Positions 53,247 through 63,304 of a stretch of 64,000 bases of DNA are shown one piece after another. The notes under the pieces are model-generated. The model searched no databases and was not told the DNA's origin. It saw nothing but the letters and a program-made list of their open reading frames with translations. The stretch is taken from the NCBI RefSeq assembly GCF_000219605.1, contig NC_015740.1, positions 2,666,001-2,730,000 of the forward strand, read 5' to 3'. Made by a program: the position numbers and the translations under genes. The stretch is from Stutzerimonas stutzeri (GTDB lineage Bacteria > Pseudomonadota > Gammaproteobacteria > Pseudomonadales > Pseudomonadaceae). The first letter of the stretch is position 1. Each line of letters opens with the position of its first letter.

Positions 53247-53717
53247 ATGGATCTGCAGATAGACGACTTCTACAAGGACGCCGCGGGCGGTCTGCTCGCG
53301 TTGTATCAGGCGTTTCCACGGAAGATCGCGCTGTATGTGGAAGACCTGATAGGCCGGGAAGAGCCGGACGAGTTCGGCCTGCCCTCCAAACGCCACCAGA
53401 GCTGCCTGGGCGCCCTGCTCTGGCTGGCCGACGAAGGCTATCTGCGCTTCGAGAGCACCATCCAGTTCCTCGCACTGGACCAGGCCGTGCTGACCGAGAA
53501 GGGTTTCATTCGCCTGACCCGCGCCGTCCCCGGATACCTGGCGGGCGACCGCAGCCTGCCTCCCAGCGTACTGCGCATCCAGGCCAGTCTCGCCCATCAG
53601 CTTCGCGACGCACTGAAAAGCGGTCACAGCGAGCGCATCGCCCATCTTGCCCGCTTGCTGTTCGAAAACGACACCGGCTCGCCGCTGCACTCCAGCCTTG
53701 GCGCACAAGCGACATAG
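53247..53717 (+). CDS. Conserved hypothetical protein
   Basis: A 156-residue soluble protein starting four bases after the alaA stop, so probably co-transcribed. It begins MDLQIDDFYKDAAGGLLALY and has LPSKRHQSCLGALLWLADEG, which looks like a winged-helix-type segment, and a helical C terminus. I recognise no named domain; similar proteins seem common beside alaA in Pseudomonas. Function unknown. Confidence 0.7.
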   Translation: MDLQIDDFYKDAAGGLLALYQAFPRKIALYVEDLIGREEPDEFGLPSKRHQSCLGALLWLADEGYLRFESTIQFLALDQAVLTEKGFIRLTRAVPGYLAGDRSLPPSVLRIQASLAHQLRDALKSGHSERIAHLARLLFENDTGSPLHSSLGAQAT

Positions 53718-53735
53718 CTTGAAATAGTCGCTCGG

Positions 53736-53764
53736 TTGAATAGCTCAAGGGCGCGCCTTATATA
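53736..53764 (+). promoter_or_regulatory. Sigma-70 promoter of htpX
   Basis: TTGAAT (53736-53741), 17-base spacer, TATATA (53759-53764), 41 bp before the htpX ATG. CTTGAAA at 53718-53724 also resembles a heat-shock sigma-32 -35 element, but no good partner -10 follows. Confidence 0.65.
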
Positions 53765-53805
53765 GCCTATCGTTCTTCAAATCCTACCCTGGAGTCTGCC
53801 GCAAC

Positions 53806-54678
53806 ATGATGCGCATTTTCTTGTTCCTGGCCACCAACCTTGCGGTCCTGGTCATCGCCAGCATCACCCTGAAGCTGCTCGGGGTCGATCGCTACACCGG
53901 CCAGAACTATGGCAGCCTGCTGGTCTTCTGTGCGGTGTTCGGCTTTGCGGGATCGCTGATTTCGCTGTTCATCTCCAAGTGGATGGCGAAGATGAGCACA
54001 CGCACGGAGATCATCAGCCAGCCGCGCACCCGGCATGAGCAGTGGCTGCTGCAGACCGTCGAGCAACTGTCGCGCGAAGCCGGCATCAAGATGCCCGAGG
54101 TCGGTATCTTCCCGGCCTACGAGGCCAACGCCTTCGCCACCGGATGGAATCGCAACGACGCGCTGGTAGCCGTCAGCCAGGGCCTGCTCGAACGTTTCTC
54201 CCCGGATGAAGTGCGCGCGGTGCTGGCGCATGAAATCGGCCACGTGGCCAATGGCGACATGGTCACCCTGGCGCTGATCCAGGGCGTTGTGAACACCTTC
54301 GTCATGTTCTTCGCACGAATCTTCGGCAACTTCGTCGACAAGGCGATCCTCAAGAACGAGGATGGCCATGGCATCGGCTACTTCGTCGCGACGATCTTCG
54401 CCGAACTGGTACTGGGCATCCTGGCCAGCATCATCGTCATGTGGTTCTCGCGCAAGCGTGAATACCGCGCCGACGAAGCCGGCGCGCAACTGGCCGGCAC
54501 CAGCGCCATGATCGGCGCCCTGCAGCGCCTGCGGGCCGAACAGGGCCTGCCGGTGCACATGCCCGATTCGCTCAAGGCGTTCGGCATCAACGGCTCGCTC
54601 AAGCACGGCATGGCCGGCCTGTTCATGACCCATCCCTCTCTGGAGGATCGCATCGAAGCCCTGCGTCAGCGTGGCTGA
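53806..54678 (+). CDS. htpX: HtpX membrane zinc metalloprotease
   Basis: A 290-residue inner-membrane M48 protease. Two N-terminal membrane helices (about 5-25, 38-58) precede the zinc motif [14 protein letters not shown] and a second pair of helices (about 155-175, 190-215). [14 protein letters not shown] supplies the third zinc ligand. It degrades misfolded membrane proteins with FtsH. It has its own promoter and is followed by a strong terminator, so it is a single-gene transcript. Confidence 0.95.
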   Translation: MMRIFLFLATNLAVLVIASITLKLLGVDRYTGQNYGSLLVFCAVFGFAGSLISLFISKWMAKMSTRTEIISQPRTRHEQWLLQTVEQLSREAGIKMPEVGIFPAYEANAFATGWNRNDALVAVSQGLLERFSPDEVRAVLAHEIGHVANGDMVTLALIQGVVNTFVMFFARIFGNFVDKAILKNEDGHGIGYFVATIFAELVLGILASIIVMWFSRKREYRADEAGAQLAGTSAMIGALQRLRAEQGLPVHMPDSLKAFGINGSLKHGMAGLFMTHPSLEDRIEALRQRG

Positions 54679-54697
54679 GATCGACCGAGTGGTACCG

Positions 54698-54723
54698 GGG
54701 CGACGCAAGTCGCCCTTTTCGTT
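54698..54723 (+). terminator. Intrinsic terminator of htpX
   Basis: GGGCGAC (54698-54704), loop GCAA, GTCGCCC (54709-54715), then TTTTCGTTT. Confidence 0.85.
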
Positions 54724-54761
54724 TGTCTATGCAGATTCAACTCCGCATAGAAGGAATCGCC

Positions 54762-55406
54762 ATGCGCCGCCTCATCTTCGTCTGCTGCGCCCTGCTCGCC
54801 CTCGCTGGCTGCCAGAGTGCCTATTACTCCGCAATGGAAAAAGCCGGCATCCACAAGCGTGACATCCTGGTCGACCGGGTGAAGGACGCACGCGACTCGC
54901 AGCAAGCCGCCAAGGAGCAGTTCAAGGATGCGTTGGAGCGCTATCGCAGCGTGGTCGAGGTCAAAGGCGGCGACCTGGAGAAGCGCTATGACGCACTGAA
55001 CCGACAGTACGAGGCGAGCGTCGCCAGCGCCCGGGATGTGCGGGCCCGCATCGACGCGGTGGAAGACGTCGCCAATGCGCTGTTCAAGGAATGGGAGAGC
55101 GAACTGAAGCAGTACAGCAATGCCAGCCTGAAGGCTGCCAGTGCGAAGGAGCTGAGCCGTACCCGCGCCGAATACCGGACGCTGCTGCAACGCATGAAGG
55201 CAGCCGAGCAACGCATCGAGCCGGTGCTCAGCGTACTGCGCGATCAGGTGCTGTTTCTCAAGCACAACCTCAATGCTCGCGCGATCAGCGCCCTGCATGG
55301 CGAGTACCGCACGCTGCAAGGCAATGTCGACCAGTTGATGGCGGACATGCAGCGCGCCATCGACGAGGCCGACACCTTTATCCGCAGACTCCAGGCGGAC
55401 AGCTGA
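54762..55406 (+). CDS. DUF2959 family lipoprotein
   Basis: About 214 residues from the ATG at 54762 (AAGGA seven bases upstream). The signal ends LLALAGC with lipid-anchor Cys17. The body is a long helical, charged region, probably coiled coil, starting SAYYSAMEKAGIHKRDILV, which is the DUF2959 signature. The family is periplasmic and of unknown function. It is convergent with tpm across a shared hairpin. Confidence 0.85.
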   Translation: MRRLIFVCCALLALAGCQSAYYSAMEKAGIHKRDILVDRVKDARDSQQAAKEQFKDALERYRSVVEVKGGDLEKRYDALNRQYEASVASARDVRARIDAVEDVANALFKEWESELKQYSNASLKAASAKELSRTRAEYRTLLQRMKAAEQRIEPVLSVLRDQVLFLKHNLNARAISALHGEYRTLQGNVDQLMADMQRAIDEADTFIRRLQADS

Positions 55407-55418
55407 GCGCAGCGAGCG

Positions 55419-55444
55419 GCAACGGCGGTCAATCCCGCCGTTGC
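55419..55444. terminator. Bidirectional hairpin between DUF2959 gene and tpm
   Basis: GCAACGGCGG (55419-55428), 6-base loop, CCGCCGTTGC (55435-55444), a perfect 10-bp stem between convergent genes. The stop codon of tpm is in the loop. T runs are lacking on both sides. Confidence 0.6.
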
Positions 55445-56088
55445 AGCCGGTAAAACTGTTCTTGCAGGCGCTGCAGCCCACGCTCACGCATCTTCGGATT
55501 GCGCTCCAGCACTTCCTTGGCCTCCAGCTGCTGCACGTCCCACGCGCCGTCATACAACGTGCTCACTTCCGCCCGGCTGACAGCGAATGGTGGGCCATCC
55601 ATTTCCGCCTGGTCGTAATCGAGCGTAACCAGCAATTGCTGGCAGCCGGCCGGCAGAATGTTCGTCAGCAACGCGGCGTAGCGCTGGCGCATCGCCGGCG
55701 GCAGCGCAATCAGCGCGGCGCGATCGTAGACGCCCCGGCAGTCGGCAACGTCTTGCGCCGCCAGCGCAAAGAAATCGCCACAACGGATCTCAAGCCTGCC
55801 GGATCGATAAACTTTGAATGCGCCGACCTGCGAAATTTCCGCCTCCAGTCCTTGCTCGGCGAAAAACGCCTCGACGGCTTTCTGGCTCAGCTCCACCCCC
55901 AGTACGCGATGGCCCTGCCCTGCGAGCCAGGCCAGGTCCAGGCTCTTGCCACACAGCGGCACCAGCACAGCTGCATCCTCGGGCAAAGCCAGCCGCGGCC
56001 AGTGACGGCGCAAGCCAGGATGCACGTCTTCGAGGTGAAAACCGATTTCGTTGCGAGCCCAACGTTCTTGCCAGAAGTTCTGGTGCAC
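55429..56088 (-). CDS. tpm: Thiopurine S-methyltransferase
   Basis: A 219-residue SAM-dependent methyltransferase of the bacterial TPMT family. The start [18 protein letters not shown] and the SAM-binding segments [19 protein letters not shown] and [15 protein letters not shown] are characteristic. Bacterial TPMT methylates selenium and tellurium compounds and gives tellurite resistance. It lies downstream of fleR on the same strand with a short gap. Confidence 0.93.
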   Translation of the reverse strand: MHQNFWQERWARNEIGFHLEDVHPGLRRHWPRLALPEDAAVLVPLCGKSLDLAWLAGQGHRVLGVELSQKAVEAFFAEQGLEAEISQVGAFKVYRSGRLEIRCGDFFALAAQDVADCRGVYDRAALIALPPAMRQRYAALLTNILPAGCQQLLVTLDYDQAEMDGPPFAVSRAEVSTLYDGAWDVQQLEAKEVLERNPKMRERGLQRLQEQFYRLQRRD

Positions 56089-56144
56089 CTGCGCGCCTCC
56101 GCTGCATGAAAGCCGCAGCTTAGCAGAGCCATTGCGCCCCCGGC

Positions 56145-57539
56145 TCAGCTGGCGTAGAGCAACGCTTCCACATCGACCCCGGCGTCGCGCATCTGTGCCA
56201 GCTTGTAGCGCAAGGTTCGCGCACTGATGCCCAGCCGGTCAGCGGTCTCCTTGCGACGCCCGCGTTCGGCGCGCAGCGTGTCGATGATCAACTGGAATTC
56301 GCGCCGCCGCAGATCATCACCCAAAGCGGAACCGACTTCGCCATCAGCGGCAGAGGCCTCGCTCGGCAGTGGCGCTGGATTACTGGTAAGCGGCGCACCG
56401 ACAGCACCAGCAGAGCCGAGCAGGCAGAGATCTTCGGGCTGAATGACACCACCCTGCTGAAGGATCAGCGCACGCTGAATGGCATTGTCCAGTTCACGCA
56501 CGTTACCCGGCCAGCCGTGTCCGAGCAGGCAGCATTGCGCCGCCGACGACAACCGAGCCGGTACCTGTCGCATCTGTCGGGCATGGCCCGCCAGCAGGCG
56601 CTCGGCCAGCGGCAGGATATCGGCCGGACGCTCGCGCAGCGGCGGCCAGGCCAGGGGAAAAACGGACAATCGATAGAACAGGTCTTCGCGGAAGCGCCCG
56701 GCGGCCACCTCAGCGGCCAGATCGCGGTTAGTGGTCGCAAGCACCCGGATATCCAGGGCAATCGACCTTCGCCCGCCAACCCGCTCCACCTCGCGCTCCT
56801 GCAGCACCCGCAACAGCTTGGCCTGCAGCGCGAGCGGCATCTCGGAAATCTCGTCGAGCAGCAGCGTACCGCCATCGGCCTGCTCGAACTTGCCAGGCTG
56901 ACTGGCGATGGCCCCGGTGAAGGCGCCCTTTTCGTGGCCGAACAGCGTCGCCTCCAGCATATTGTCCGGAATAGCGGCGCAGTTGATGGCGATGAACGGC
57001 TTTGCACCACGCGGCGAGCGCTGGTGGATGTAACGTGCCAGCACTTCCTTGCCGGTACCCGACTCGCCGGAAATGAGCACCGTCAAGTCGCTTTGCGCCA
57101 CGCGCGCAGCAAGATCCAGCAGCCGCTGGCTGGACGGCTCGCAGGCGATCGGACCCTGTGCCTCCACCGGACCGAGGGCGCCGTTGACGTGCCGACCCAG
57201 CAGTTCGAGCAGTGTGCCGGGCTCGAAGGGCTTGACGAGGTAATCGACCGCCCCCTGACGCATCGCCTCCACCGCCTTCGCCACGGCGCCAAAGGCCGTC
57301 ATCAGCAGCACCGGAATCTGCGGATAACGTTTGCGAATCGAGGCGAGCAGCTCATGGCCATCCATACCCGGCATGTTCACGTCGCTGATGACCAGACCAA
57401 AGGGCTCCTGCTCCAGGGCGATGAGTGCGGCTTCGCCGCAGTCGACGGCTCGATGTGCATAGCCGCCCAGTTCGAGCGTGATACCCAGTGCTTCTCGCAG
57501 GGATGGGTCATCTTCGACCAGCAGTACTTTCGCAGCCAT
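56145..57539 (-). CDS. fleR: FleR sigma-54-dependent flagellar response regulator
   Basis: A 464-residue NtrC-type activator. The receiver has EDD and the phospho-acceptor Asp in [13 protein letters not shown]. The AAA+ domain has Walker A GESGTGKE, the sigma-54 contact loop GAFTGA, Walker [10 protein letters not shown] and the arginine finger region. The C-terminal helix-turn-helix is [17 protein letters not shown]. With FleS it activates class III flagellar genes. It starts four bases after fleS and is in the same operon. Confidence 0.93.
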   Translation of the reverse strand: MAAKVLLVEDDPSLREALGITLELGGYAHRAVDCGEAALIALEQEPFGLVISDVNMPGMDGHELLASIRKRYPQIPVLLMTAFGAVAKAVEAMRQGAVDYLVKPFEPGTLLELLGRHVNGALGPVEAQGPIACEPSSQRLLDLAARVAQSDLTVLISGESGTGKEVLARYIHQRSPRGAKPFIAINCAAIPDNMLEATLFGHEKGAFTGAIASQPGKFEQADGGTLLLDEISEMPLALQAKLLRVLQEREVERVGGRRSIALDIRVLATTNRDLAAEVAAGRFREDLFYRLSVFPLAWPPLRERPADILPLAERLLAGHARQMRQVPARLSSAAQCCLLGHGWPGNVRELDNAIQRALILQQGGVIQPEDLCLLGSAGAVGAPLTSNPAPLPSEASAADGEVGSALGDDLRRREFQLIIDTLRAERGRRKETADRLGISARTLRYKLAQMRDAGVDVEALLYAS

Positions 57540-57543
57540 CAGC

Positions 57544-58752
57544 TCACACGACCTTCTGAACGATAGGAATCAACGGCAACGCAACGATGACGCAAGTGCC
57601 GCGACCTGGCCGGGAAAGCAGGCGCAGCTCGCCTTGATGGGCACGGGCGACAGCCTTCGCGACCGCAAGCCCGAGGCCGGTTCCGTTGTCCCGGGTAGTG
57701 AAGAACGGCTCGCCCAACCGCCCCAGGACGCCAGCCTCTATGCCGCGGCCGTTATCGCTGATGCACAGGTACAGCGTGGCATCACGCCGATACAGATGAA
57801 TCTTCAAACGACATGCGCCACTGCAGGCCTGCAAGGCGTTCTCGACAAGGTTGAGCAGCGCGCCGACCAGTGTGTCGCGGTTGCAAAGAAGCTCGCCGCC
57901 TTGCGCATCGTTCTGCCAGCGCACGGCGACATCCCTCAGTTTCGGCTCCGCCGCCGCGCGAAGAGCGGACAGCAGCTCGGCCGGGGTCACGCGGTCGTTC
58001 AGCGGCAGATCGCCCCGGGCGAACACCAGCATGTCGCGAACCTGGTGCTCCAGCTCGTGCAGGCGCGCTTTCAGACTGCCGGCGAAACGTTGCTGCTGTT
58101 GCTCGCTCAAACCACCTTGCTCGAGGTGGCTGGCATACAGCAGCGCGGTGGAAAGCGGTGTGCGAATCTGATGGGCTAGCGATGCCACCATTCGCCCCAG
58201 GGACGACAAGCGCTCATGGCGCGCCAACTGATCCTGCAGACGCCGGGTTTCGGTAAGGTCGGTCAACAGCACCAACTGGCCGGGCTCGCCGCTGAGGGAA
58301 CGAGTGGCGATCGACAGACGGCGTCCGTTGCGCAGGGAAATCTCATGGCCATCATCCTTGCGCGGGGCGAAACTGCGGACGATGACGTCGCGCCAGTTGA
58401 CACCCACCAGGGGCTCACCCAGAAGCTCCAAGGCCACAGGATTGGCGTCGCGCACCACCCCTTGGCCATCGATGACGATCACGCCGCCCGGAAGCAGGTC
58501 CAGCACGTTCCGCAGCCGTTGAGCGAGCCGCTCCTTCTCCTCGAGCTCGTGGCGACGCTGCGCCCCCGCCTCGGCAAGCTGGTCCCGGAGCTCAGCGACG
58601 TGTGCCTGCAAAAGCCCCTCGGACTCGCCCAGCTGCCCGGCAAGCTCTCGGAAACGCTCGAGCGAGCCTGTGAGGTCCACGGCATCGGTGGGCTCAAAGG
58701 ACGCTATGGACGGCCTGGTGACGAAATTCACTGATTCACTTGCGCCTGTCAA
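57544..58752 (-). CDS. fleS: FleS flagellar sensor histidine kinase
   Basis: About 402 residues if read from a TTG at 58752; other in-frame starts are GTG at 58731 and 58680. The start is unsure. No membrane helix is seen, so it is cytoplasmic. A coiled coil leads to a PAS domain (LLPGGVIVIDGQGVVRDANP), then the H box ASLAHQIRTPL, and the ATPase boxes LLNLVENALQA, ISDNGRGIE and GTGLGLAVAKAV. It phosphorylates FleR. A sigma-54 promoter lies immediately upstream. Confidence 0.9.
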   Translation of the reverse strand: MTGASESVNFVTRPSIASFEPTDAVDLTGSLERFRELAGQLGESEGLLQAHVAELRDQLAEAGAQRRHELEEKERLAQRLRNVLDLLPGGVIVIDGQGVVRDANPVALELLGEPLVGVNWRDVIVRSFAPRKDDGHEISLRNGRRLSIATRSLSGEPGQLVLLTDLTETRRLQDQLARHERLSSLGRMVASLAHQIRTPLSTALLYASHLEQGGLSEQQQQRFAGSLKARLHELEHQVRDMLVFARGDLPLNDRVTPAELLSALRAAAEPKLRDVAVRWQNDAQGGELLCNRDTLVGALLNLVENALQACSGACRLKIHLYRRDATLYLCISDNGRGIEAGVLGRLGEPFFTTRDNGTGLGLAVAKAVARAHQGELRLLSRPGRGTCVIVALPLIPIVQKVV

Positions 58753-58774
58753 AAGATGGTCGGTGAAGTGAAAC

Positions 58775-58792
58775 TAGCAAGGTTCATGCCCG
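58775..58792 (-). promoter_or_regulatory. Sigma-54 promoter of fleSR
   Basis: Minus-strand GGGCATGAACCTTGCT places GG at -24 (58790-58789) and GC at -12 (58778-58777) with the correct ten-base spacing. FleQ, encoded just upstream, is the known activator of fleSR in Pseudomonas. The predicted transcript start leaves only about 13 bases before the TTG start at 58752. Confidence 0.75.
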
Positions 58793-58826
58793 GCGGCATT
58801 ATCCGCTGATGCGTCCCAGAAACGCA

Positions 58827-58850
58827 AAAGGCCACCCGAAGGTGGCCTTT
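58827..58850. terminator. Terminator downstream of fleQ
   Basis: AAAGGCCACC (58827-58836), loop CGAA, GGTGGCCTTT (58841-58850). On the minus strand the stem ends in TTTT. It separates the fleQ transcript from the sigma-54 fleSR promoter. Confidence 0.8.
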
Positions 58851-58864
58851 GTCATGCACGAATA

Positions 58865-60331
58865 CTACTCGCCCAGTTCGTCGTCGCGGCGGTTCATTCC
58901 GTATTTGCGCATTTTCTCCACCAGTGTGGTCCGCCGGATGCGCAGCCGCTCCGCGGCACGGGCAACCACACCACCGGCGTCTTCGAGCGCCTGATGGATC
59001 AGCCCCTGCTCAAGGTTGCCGAGGTATTCCTTCAGGTCCAGCCCCTCGACAGGGAGCATGGCCTGCGCCTCAGGCACCACCATCGGCGCGCTGATGGCGG
59101 CACGCTCTTCCATCTCGTCATGCAGACTGGTTGCGTACTGCTCATCGTCATCATCAACGTGCCGGAACTTCTTCGGCAGCTCCATTACACCGATCACACC
59201 ATAAGGATGCATGATCGCCATGCGTTCGACGAGGTTGGCCAATTCGCGAACGTTACCTGGCCAGTCGTGCCGGCAGAGCGACATGATGGCAGCCGAGTTG
59301 AACCTGATGGAGCCGCGCTTCTCGTGTTCCATGCGCGAGATCAGCTCGTTCATCAGCAGTGGAATGTCTTCCACACGCTCGCGCAGCGGCGCCATTTCGA
59401 TCGGGAAGACGTTCAGGCGATAGTAGAGGTCCTCACGGAAGGTCCCCTCTTCGATCATCTTTTCCAGATCCTTGTGGGTCGCGGCAATGATCCGAACATC
59501 GGCATTCTGCGTGCGGTTGCTGCCGACGCGCTCGAATGTGCGCTCCTGCAGTACACGAAGAAGCTTGACCTGCATGGGTAACGGCATGTCGCCGATTTCG
59601 TCGAGGAACAGCGTACCGCCCTCGGCCAGCTCGAAGCGCCCTGCCCGCGCGGTGATCGCGCCGGTAAAGGCGCCTTTTTCGTGTCCGAACAGTTCGCTTT
59701 CCAGCAATTCCGCCGGGATAGCACCGCAATTGACTGGAACGAACGGTCCCTGGCGCCGCTTGGAATGGTAGTGCAGGTTACGCGCGACCACCTCCTTGCC
59801 GGTACCGGATTCGCCGAGGATCAGCACGCTGGCCTCCGCATCGGCGACCTGCTCCATCATCTGACGGACATGCTGCACCGCTCGGCTGGTGCCAACCAGG
59901 CTGCGGAAAAGATTGGGTTCGCGCTGCCGGCCGCGCGTCTTGGACTCGTACATTTCACGGTAGATTTGCGCGCGGTGCAGCGAGTCGAGCAGCTTGTTGT
60001 AGCTGGGCGGCATTTCCAGGCTGGTAAGGACCCGGCGTCGAATCTCCTCGGGCCAGTCGGTCGGTGCCGGCTCGCCAATCAGCATCAACGGGACGTTCTC
60101 ATCCCATTTGCTCATCTGCTTGATGAGTTCAATGGCGCCACCCCTGGTGGTCACATCCCCCAGCATGACGCCATTCACGACTCGACTGGACTCGAGGCCG
60201 GCGACAGCGTCCTGCCATTCACTGCTGGAGCAAGCCAGATGATCCTCACTGAGAAAATTCAGAATGACCGTCAAATCCCGCCGACGGTCACGATCATCAT
60301 CTATCAACAAAATCTTGGTTTCACGCCACAT
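58865..60331 (-). CDS. fleQ: FleQ flagellar master regulator
   Basis: A 488-residue sigma-54 activator from the ATG at 60331. The N-terminal REC-like domain starts [18 protein letters not shown] but has no phospho-acceptor Asp at the usual place (NGVMLGDV), as known for FleQ. The AAA+ domain has [14 protein letters not shown] and [13 protein letters not shown]. The helix-turn-helix is [20 protein letters not shown]. FleQ drives flagellar genes, represses exopolysaccharide genes and responds to cyclic di-GMP. It has its own terminator. Confidence 0.95.
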   Translation of the reverse strand: MWRETKILLIDDDRDRRRDLTVILNFLSEDHLACSSSEWQDAVAGLESSRVVNGVMLGDVTTRGGAIELIKQMSKWDENVPLMLIGEPAPTDWPEEIRRRVLTSLEMPPSYNKLLDSLHRAQIYREMYESKTRGRQREPNLFRSLVGTSRAVQHVRQMMEQVADAEASVLILGESGTGKEVVARNLHYHSKRRQGPFVPVNCGAIPAELLESELFGHEKGAFTGAITARAGRFELAEGGTLFLDEIGDMPLPMQVKLLRVLQERTFERVGSNRTQNADVRIIAATHKDLEKMIEEGTFREDLYYRLNVFPIEMAPLRERVEDIPLLMNELISRMEHEKRGSIRFNSAAIMSLCRHDWPGNVRELANLVERMAIMHPYGVIGVMELPKKFRHVDDDDEQYATSLHDEMEERAAISAPMVVPEAQAMLPVEGLDLKEYLGNLEQGLIHQALEDAGGVVARAAERLRIRRTTLVEKMRKYGMNRRDDELGE

Positions 60332-60717
60332 CTTGTTTATAGGGCTCTTTAGAGGCTGAAAGAAAGCCTGCGCTCGCATCCATGGAAATAAAGGCGATCA
60401 CACTTCATGGCAGATGAAACGTAGATTAATGAAAAAATGAACTGAGTCAAATTTATGGCGTGAATTAACGACCAAAGAACGAGCCGAAAATCAGAGTGTT
60501 GAGAAACGCCCAGCAGCTCAACCGGTCAGTTGCGCGCAAGATCGTGGACAAGATAGGGATTTACCAAGCAGTACGCGTCAAACAGATGACCGCCAGTGCG
60601 GCACTGGCGACATAATGCCACATACTTTGTAATGATAAAAAGCGAGAGGTCGTGACTGGCCCATGGTGAGCCGAGGACGGTCGGGAACGGTGCGCACAAG
60701 CATGTTGCGTTCGGCAT
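60332..60717. other. fleQ upstream region with a palindrome
   Basis: This stretch of 386 bp holds no gene I recognise; a short minus-strand frame (60526-60717) has no known features. It should contain the fleQ promoter, probably in the AT-rich part near 60410-60470. CGCCAGTGC (60591-60599), G, GCACTGGCG (60601-60609) is a perfect 9-bp inverted repeat with a one-base centre, a possible protein-binding site. Confidence 0.55.
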
Positions 60718-61014
60718 TCAACCGAACAGCTGGTAGACCTTGGCGCCCTGCTGCGACTGATTGAGCTGACGCAGTTCGCCTGCCACCCTGGCCTGTTCGA
60801 TCTGGCAGGTCATGACCAGTTCGCGATAGAGATCGAGCAGCTCCTGCAAACGTTGCCGGACAGCTCCATCATCACGCTGATGTTCGCGCATCGCCTCATC
60901 GACAGCGCTGCGGCACTCGCGGTCGAGCATGCCGATGGCCGACCAATCCTGCCGCGTCAGCGCGTCGCGCAGTGAGGTGCCGGTTTCTTCTAGGCGCTTG
61001 ACGGAAGCATTCAT
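60718..61014 (-). CDS. fliT: FliT-family flagellar chaperone (FleP-like)
   Basis: A 98-residue helical protein from the ATG at 61014 (GGAG seven bases upstream). The pattern LRDALTRQDWSAIGMLDREC and the C-terminal VAGELRQLNQSQQGAKVYQL are typical of the protein encoded before fleQ in Pseudomonas, where it is called FliT or FleP. It probably binds the filament cap protein FliD. The usual fliD and fliS partners are not beside it here. Confidence 0.78.
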   Translation of the reverse strand: MNASVKRLEETGTSLRDALTRQDWSAIGMLDRECRSAVDEAMREHQRDDGAVRQRLQELLDLYRELVMTCQIEQARVAGELRQLNQSQQGAKVYQLFG

Positions 61015-61155
61015 GTTCGACTCCGGGGCCTGAGCCCGATGCGGCGGTCTTGCCGAGCCAGCGGATACGTTGCAAAGCAACGGTGCTGAATCCTTATCGG
61101 CAATCGACGCTCAGCCTTTAGACCGAACGGCAAAAAGACTGCCTCTGCGTGCAGC

Positions 61156-61596
61156 TCAGTAGCGTTCGCGCAACCCCGGCGGCACGCTGGGTGGTGCAAC
61201 CGGTTCCCAAGGGCCATCCGGGCGCGCCGCGCAGAACCAGTCGCCATCCCAGCGATAGTAAAGGCGCTCGCGATAGTACAGCTCGCGCCCCTCCACCACA
61301 TAGACACCCAGGCGATTGTCCCAATGAGCCGCCACGTGCGGCGGCGGCGCGTAACGCGGATGGCTTCTCTGCGTGGCTGGAGCCCTGGGTGCCGGTGGCG
61401 CCTTGATAGGCGGTGGCGCGATGACCGGACCGGAGGGCTCCGGTGCCCGCGGAACAGGTGCAGGTGCCGGTGCCTGCGGTGCGGAATCGTACGGATTCCC
61501 AGCACAGGCGCCGAGCAACAGCGTCAGACCAATCAGCGCGGCCCGCAGAACAATGCGCGCGGGAGCAAACGGGTTCGCTGTTGGCTTCAGGTTCAT
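61156..61596 (-). CDS. Proline-rich lipoprotein of unknown function
   Basis: About 146 residues from the ATG at 61596 (GAGGTGGAG upstream). The signal ends LTLLLGAC with lipid Cys31. A Pro/Ala-rich linker (residues about 35-80) leads to a small C-terminal domain with Tyr/Trp repeats (ELYYRERLYYRWDGDWFCA), a pattern seen in several proteobacterial envelope proteins. It starts 17 bases after ccmI and is probably the last gene of the ccm transcript. Function unknown. Confidence 0.75.
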   Translation of the reverse strand: MNLKPTANPFAPARIVLRAALIGLTLLLGACAGNPYDSAPQAPAPAPVPRAPEPSGPVIAPPPIKAPPAPRAPATQRSHPRYAPPPHVAAHWDNRLGVYVVEGRELYYRERLYYRWDGDWFCAARPDGPWEPVAPPSVPPGLRERY

Positions 61597-61613
61597 CTCC
61601 ACCTCTACTGGGA

Positions 61614-62834
61614 TCAGGGCGCCTCGGCGCGATCGATCGTCAACCGCACGGCGTTTTTATCACCGCGAGTCTCGAGCGCCTCGCTTTGACCCATCCACTC
61701 ACCCGTTGTTGCGTCACCCGTACGAGAAACCCGCGCCATCACCGTCACCTGCTCGACGCTGGAGATCTTGAGGGACGGCACCATCGCATCGGCGTCGCTC
61801 AGCGTGACGGTCGCCGGAAGATCACCGACGGTCAGGCGCTTGGCCGCCAGCGGAACCGGCGGTCCGTTCACTGCCCGGGCAAAAACGAAAACACTGTCCT
61901 CGGGCGATACCGTTTCCGCCACCTTCGGATCCAGCTGCACCTGGATTTGCAGCGCAGCGGCCTGCGTGCTCGCCGCAGCCGGAGCCTCGCCTGCTTCAGC
62001 GTTGCCGGAACCGCCGTCGACCTGCTGCCTGGCGCGTTCGATGCCGCCGCGGATGGCTTCGCGAGAAGGATCGTTCTCGGGCAACGCAGCCACCAGCTGC
62101 TCCCAGAAGCGCACGGCATCCTGATAGCGACCTTCCTCGTATGCCGCGATACCGAGCAGGCCGAGACTGGTCAGTTCCTGCGGATCGGCCTGCAGCGCCT
62201 CATCGGTAAGCGCCTGCAGCTGTTCCGACCACTGCCGATCGCCGGCGAAGTATTGCGCCTGAGCCCACTGGCCAAGCAGTTCGGGCTGGCGTCCGGCAAG
62301 CTCTACCACGCGCGCGAATGCCTTGGCCGCATCGGCCGGGCGCTCTTGATTCATGTAGGTGCGCCCGAGGAAGTACCAGGCTTCGGCCGAGTCGGGCTGC
62401 TCCTTCACGGCCTGCTCAAGATGAGCCGTCATTTCTTCGACGGTGCGTGGCTGCTCCGAGAACTGACGAGCCATCTGCACCTTGTCGCTGGCACCCCAGT
62501 GCATGTACAGCCCATAGCCCACCAGGGGCACCAGCACGGCTGCGATAAGCGGCACGCTACGACCCAACTTGGCGATTTTGGGGCTGTCGCTGTTTTCGGT
62601 GTCTTCCAACAACTCGCGCGCCGCGTCCGCACGCCCCGCTTCGAGCTGGGCATCGCTCAGTGTTCCCGCCGCATGCTGGGCGGTGAGTTCAGCCAGGCGC
62701 TCCTCGTAGAGCGCAACGTTGAGCGCCGTACGGTCTTCTTCGGCCTGGGCACGACGACCACGCAGGATGGGGAGCAGCAGGAAGGCCAGCGCCACCAGCA
62801 GCAAAGCGCTGGCGGCTATCCAGAAATCGGTCAT
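61614..62834 (-). CDS. ccmI: CcmI cytochrome c biogenesis protein (CycH)
   Basis: A 406-residue inner-membrane protein. Two membrane helices (about residues 4-24 and 93-112) flank a cytoplasmic Leu-zipper-like segment. TPR repeats follow ([20 protein letters not shown] and [17 protein letters not shown]), then a periplasmic beta domain. CcmI holds apocytochrome c for haem ligation. It overlaps ccmH by ATGA and is the last classical ccm gene of the operon. Confidence 0.93.
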   Translation of the reverse strand: MTDFWIAASALLLVALAFLLLPILRGRRAQAEEDRTALNVALYEERLAELTAQHAAGTLSDAQLEAGRADAARELLEDTENSDSPKIAKLGRSVPLIAAVLVPLVGYGLYMHWGASDKVQMARQFSEQPRTVEEMTAHLEQAVKEQPDSAEAWYFLGRTYMNQERPADAAKAFARVVELAGRQPELLGQWAQAQYFAGDRQWSEQLQALTDEALQADPQELTSLGLLGIAAYEEGRYQDAVRFWEQLVAALPENDPSREAIRGGIERARQQVDGGSGNAEAGEAPAAASTQAAALQIQVQLDPKVAETVSPEDSVFVFARAVNGPPVPLAAKRLTVGDLPATVTLSDADAMVPSLKISSVEQVTVMARVSRTGDATTGEWMGQSEALETRGDKNAVRLTIDRAEAP

Positions 62835-63304
62835 GAGTCTTTTTTATCCAGCAGCTTGGCGAGACGCTCGCGCTCGGTCTCGGAAAGGGTGTTCGATGCA
62901 GGCGCCTTCTCGACGCGGCGGCGACGTACCAGGATCACGGCCAGCACACCAAAGCCCAGCACCAGCAGGCCCGCCGGGCCGTACCAGAGCAGCAGGGTCT
63001 TCGCATTCACCGGCGGGTTGTAACGAACGAAGTCGCCATAACGGTCCACCAGGTAATCGACGATCTGGTCGTTGCTCTGCCCCTCCTCCAGCATGCGGAA
63101 GATTTCCTGGCGCAGATCCATCGCGATGGGCGCGTTGGAATCGGCGATGTTCTGATTCTGGCACTTCGGACAACGCAGCTCTTCGGTCAACGTCCGGTAG
63201 CGCTCGCGTTCGGCCTCATCGCGAAACTCGTAGGTGTCGATCGCTGCCTGGGCCGTGGAAACCAGGAACAGCCCCAGCAGCGCAGCGTGGATCAATCGTT
63301 TCAT
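62831..63304 (-). CDS. ccmH: CcmH cytochrome c-type biogenesis thiol oxidoreductase (CycL)
   Basis: A 157-residue protein with a signal peptide, the active-site motif [17 protein letters not shown], a three-helix domain and one C-terminal membrane helix (about 107-127). It reduces the haem-binding CxxCH of apocytochrome c. It overlaps both ccmG and ccmI by four bases. Confidence 0.95.
   Translation of the reverse strand: MKRLIHAALLGLFLVSTAQAAIDTYEFRDEAERERYRTLTEELRCPKCQNQNIADSNAPIAMDLRQEIFRMLEEGQSNDQIVDYLVDRYGDFVRYNPPVNAKTLLLWYGPAGLLVLGFGVLAVILVRRRRVEKAPASNTLSETERERLAKLLDKKDS

Noticed and set aside
53718..53724. Heat-shock sigma-32 promoter before htpX
   Set aside because: Only the -35-like CTTGAAA matches; no acceptable -10 follows at the right distance, while a good sigma-70 promoter exists.
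60526..60717. 63-codon minus-strand frame after fliT
   Set aside because: No similarity, no start signal, and it contains the palindrome of the fleQ upstream region.
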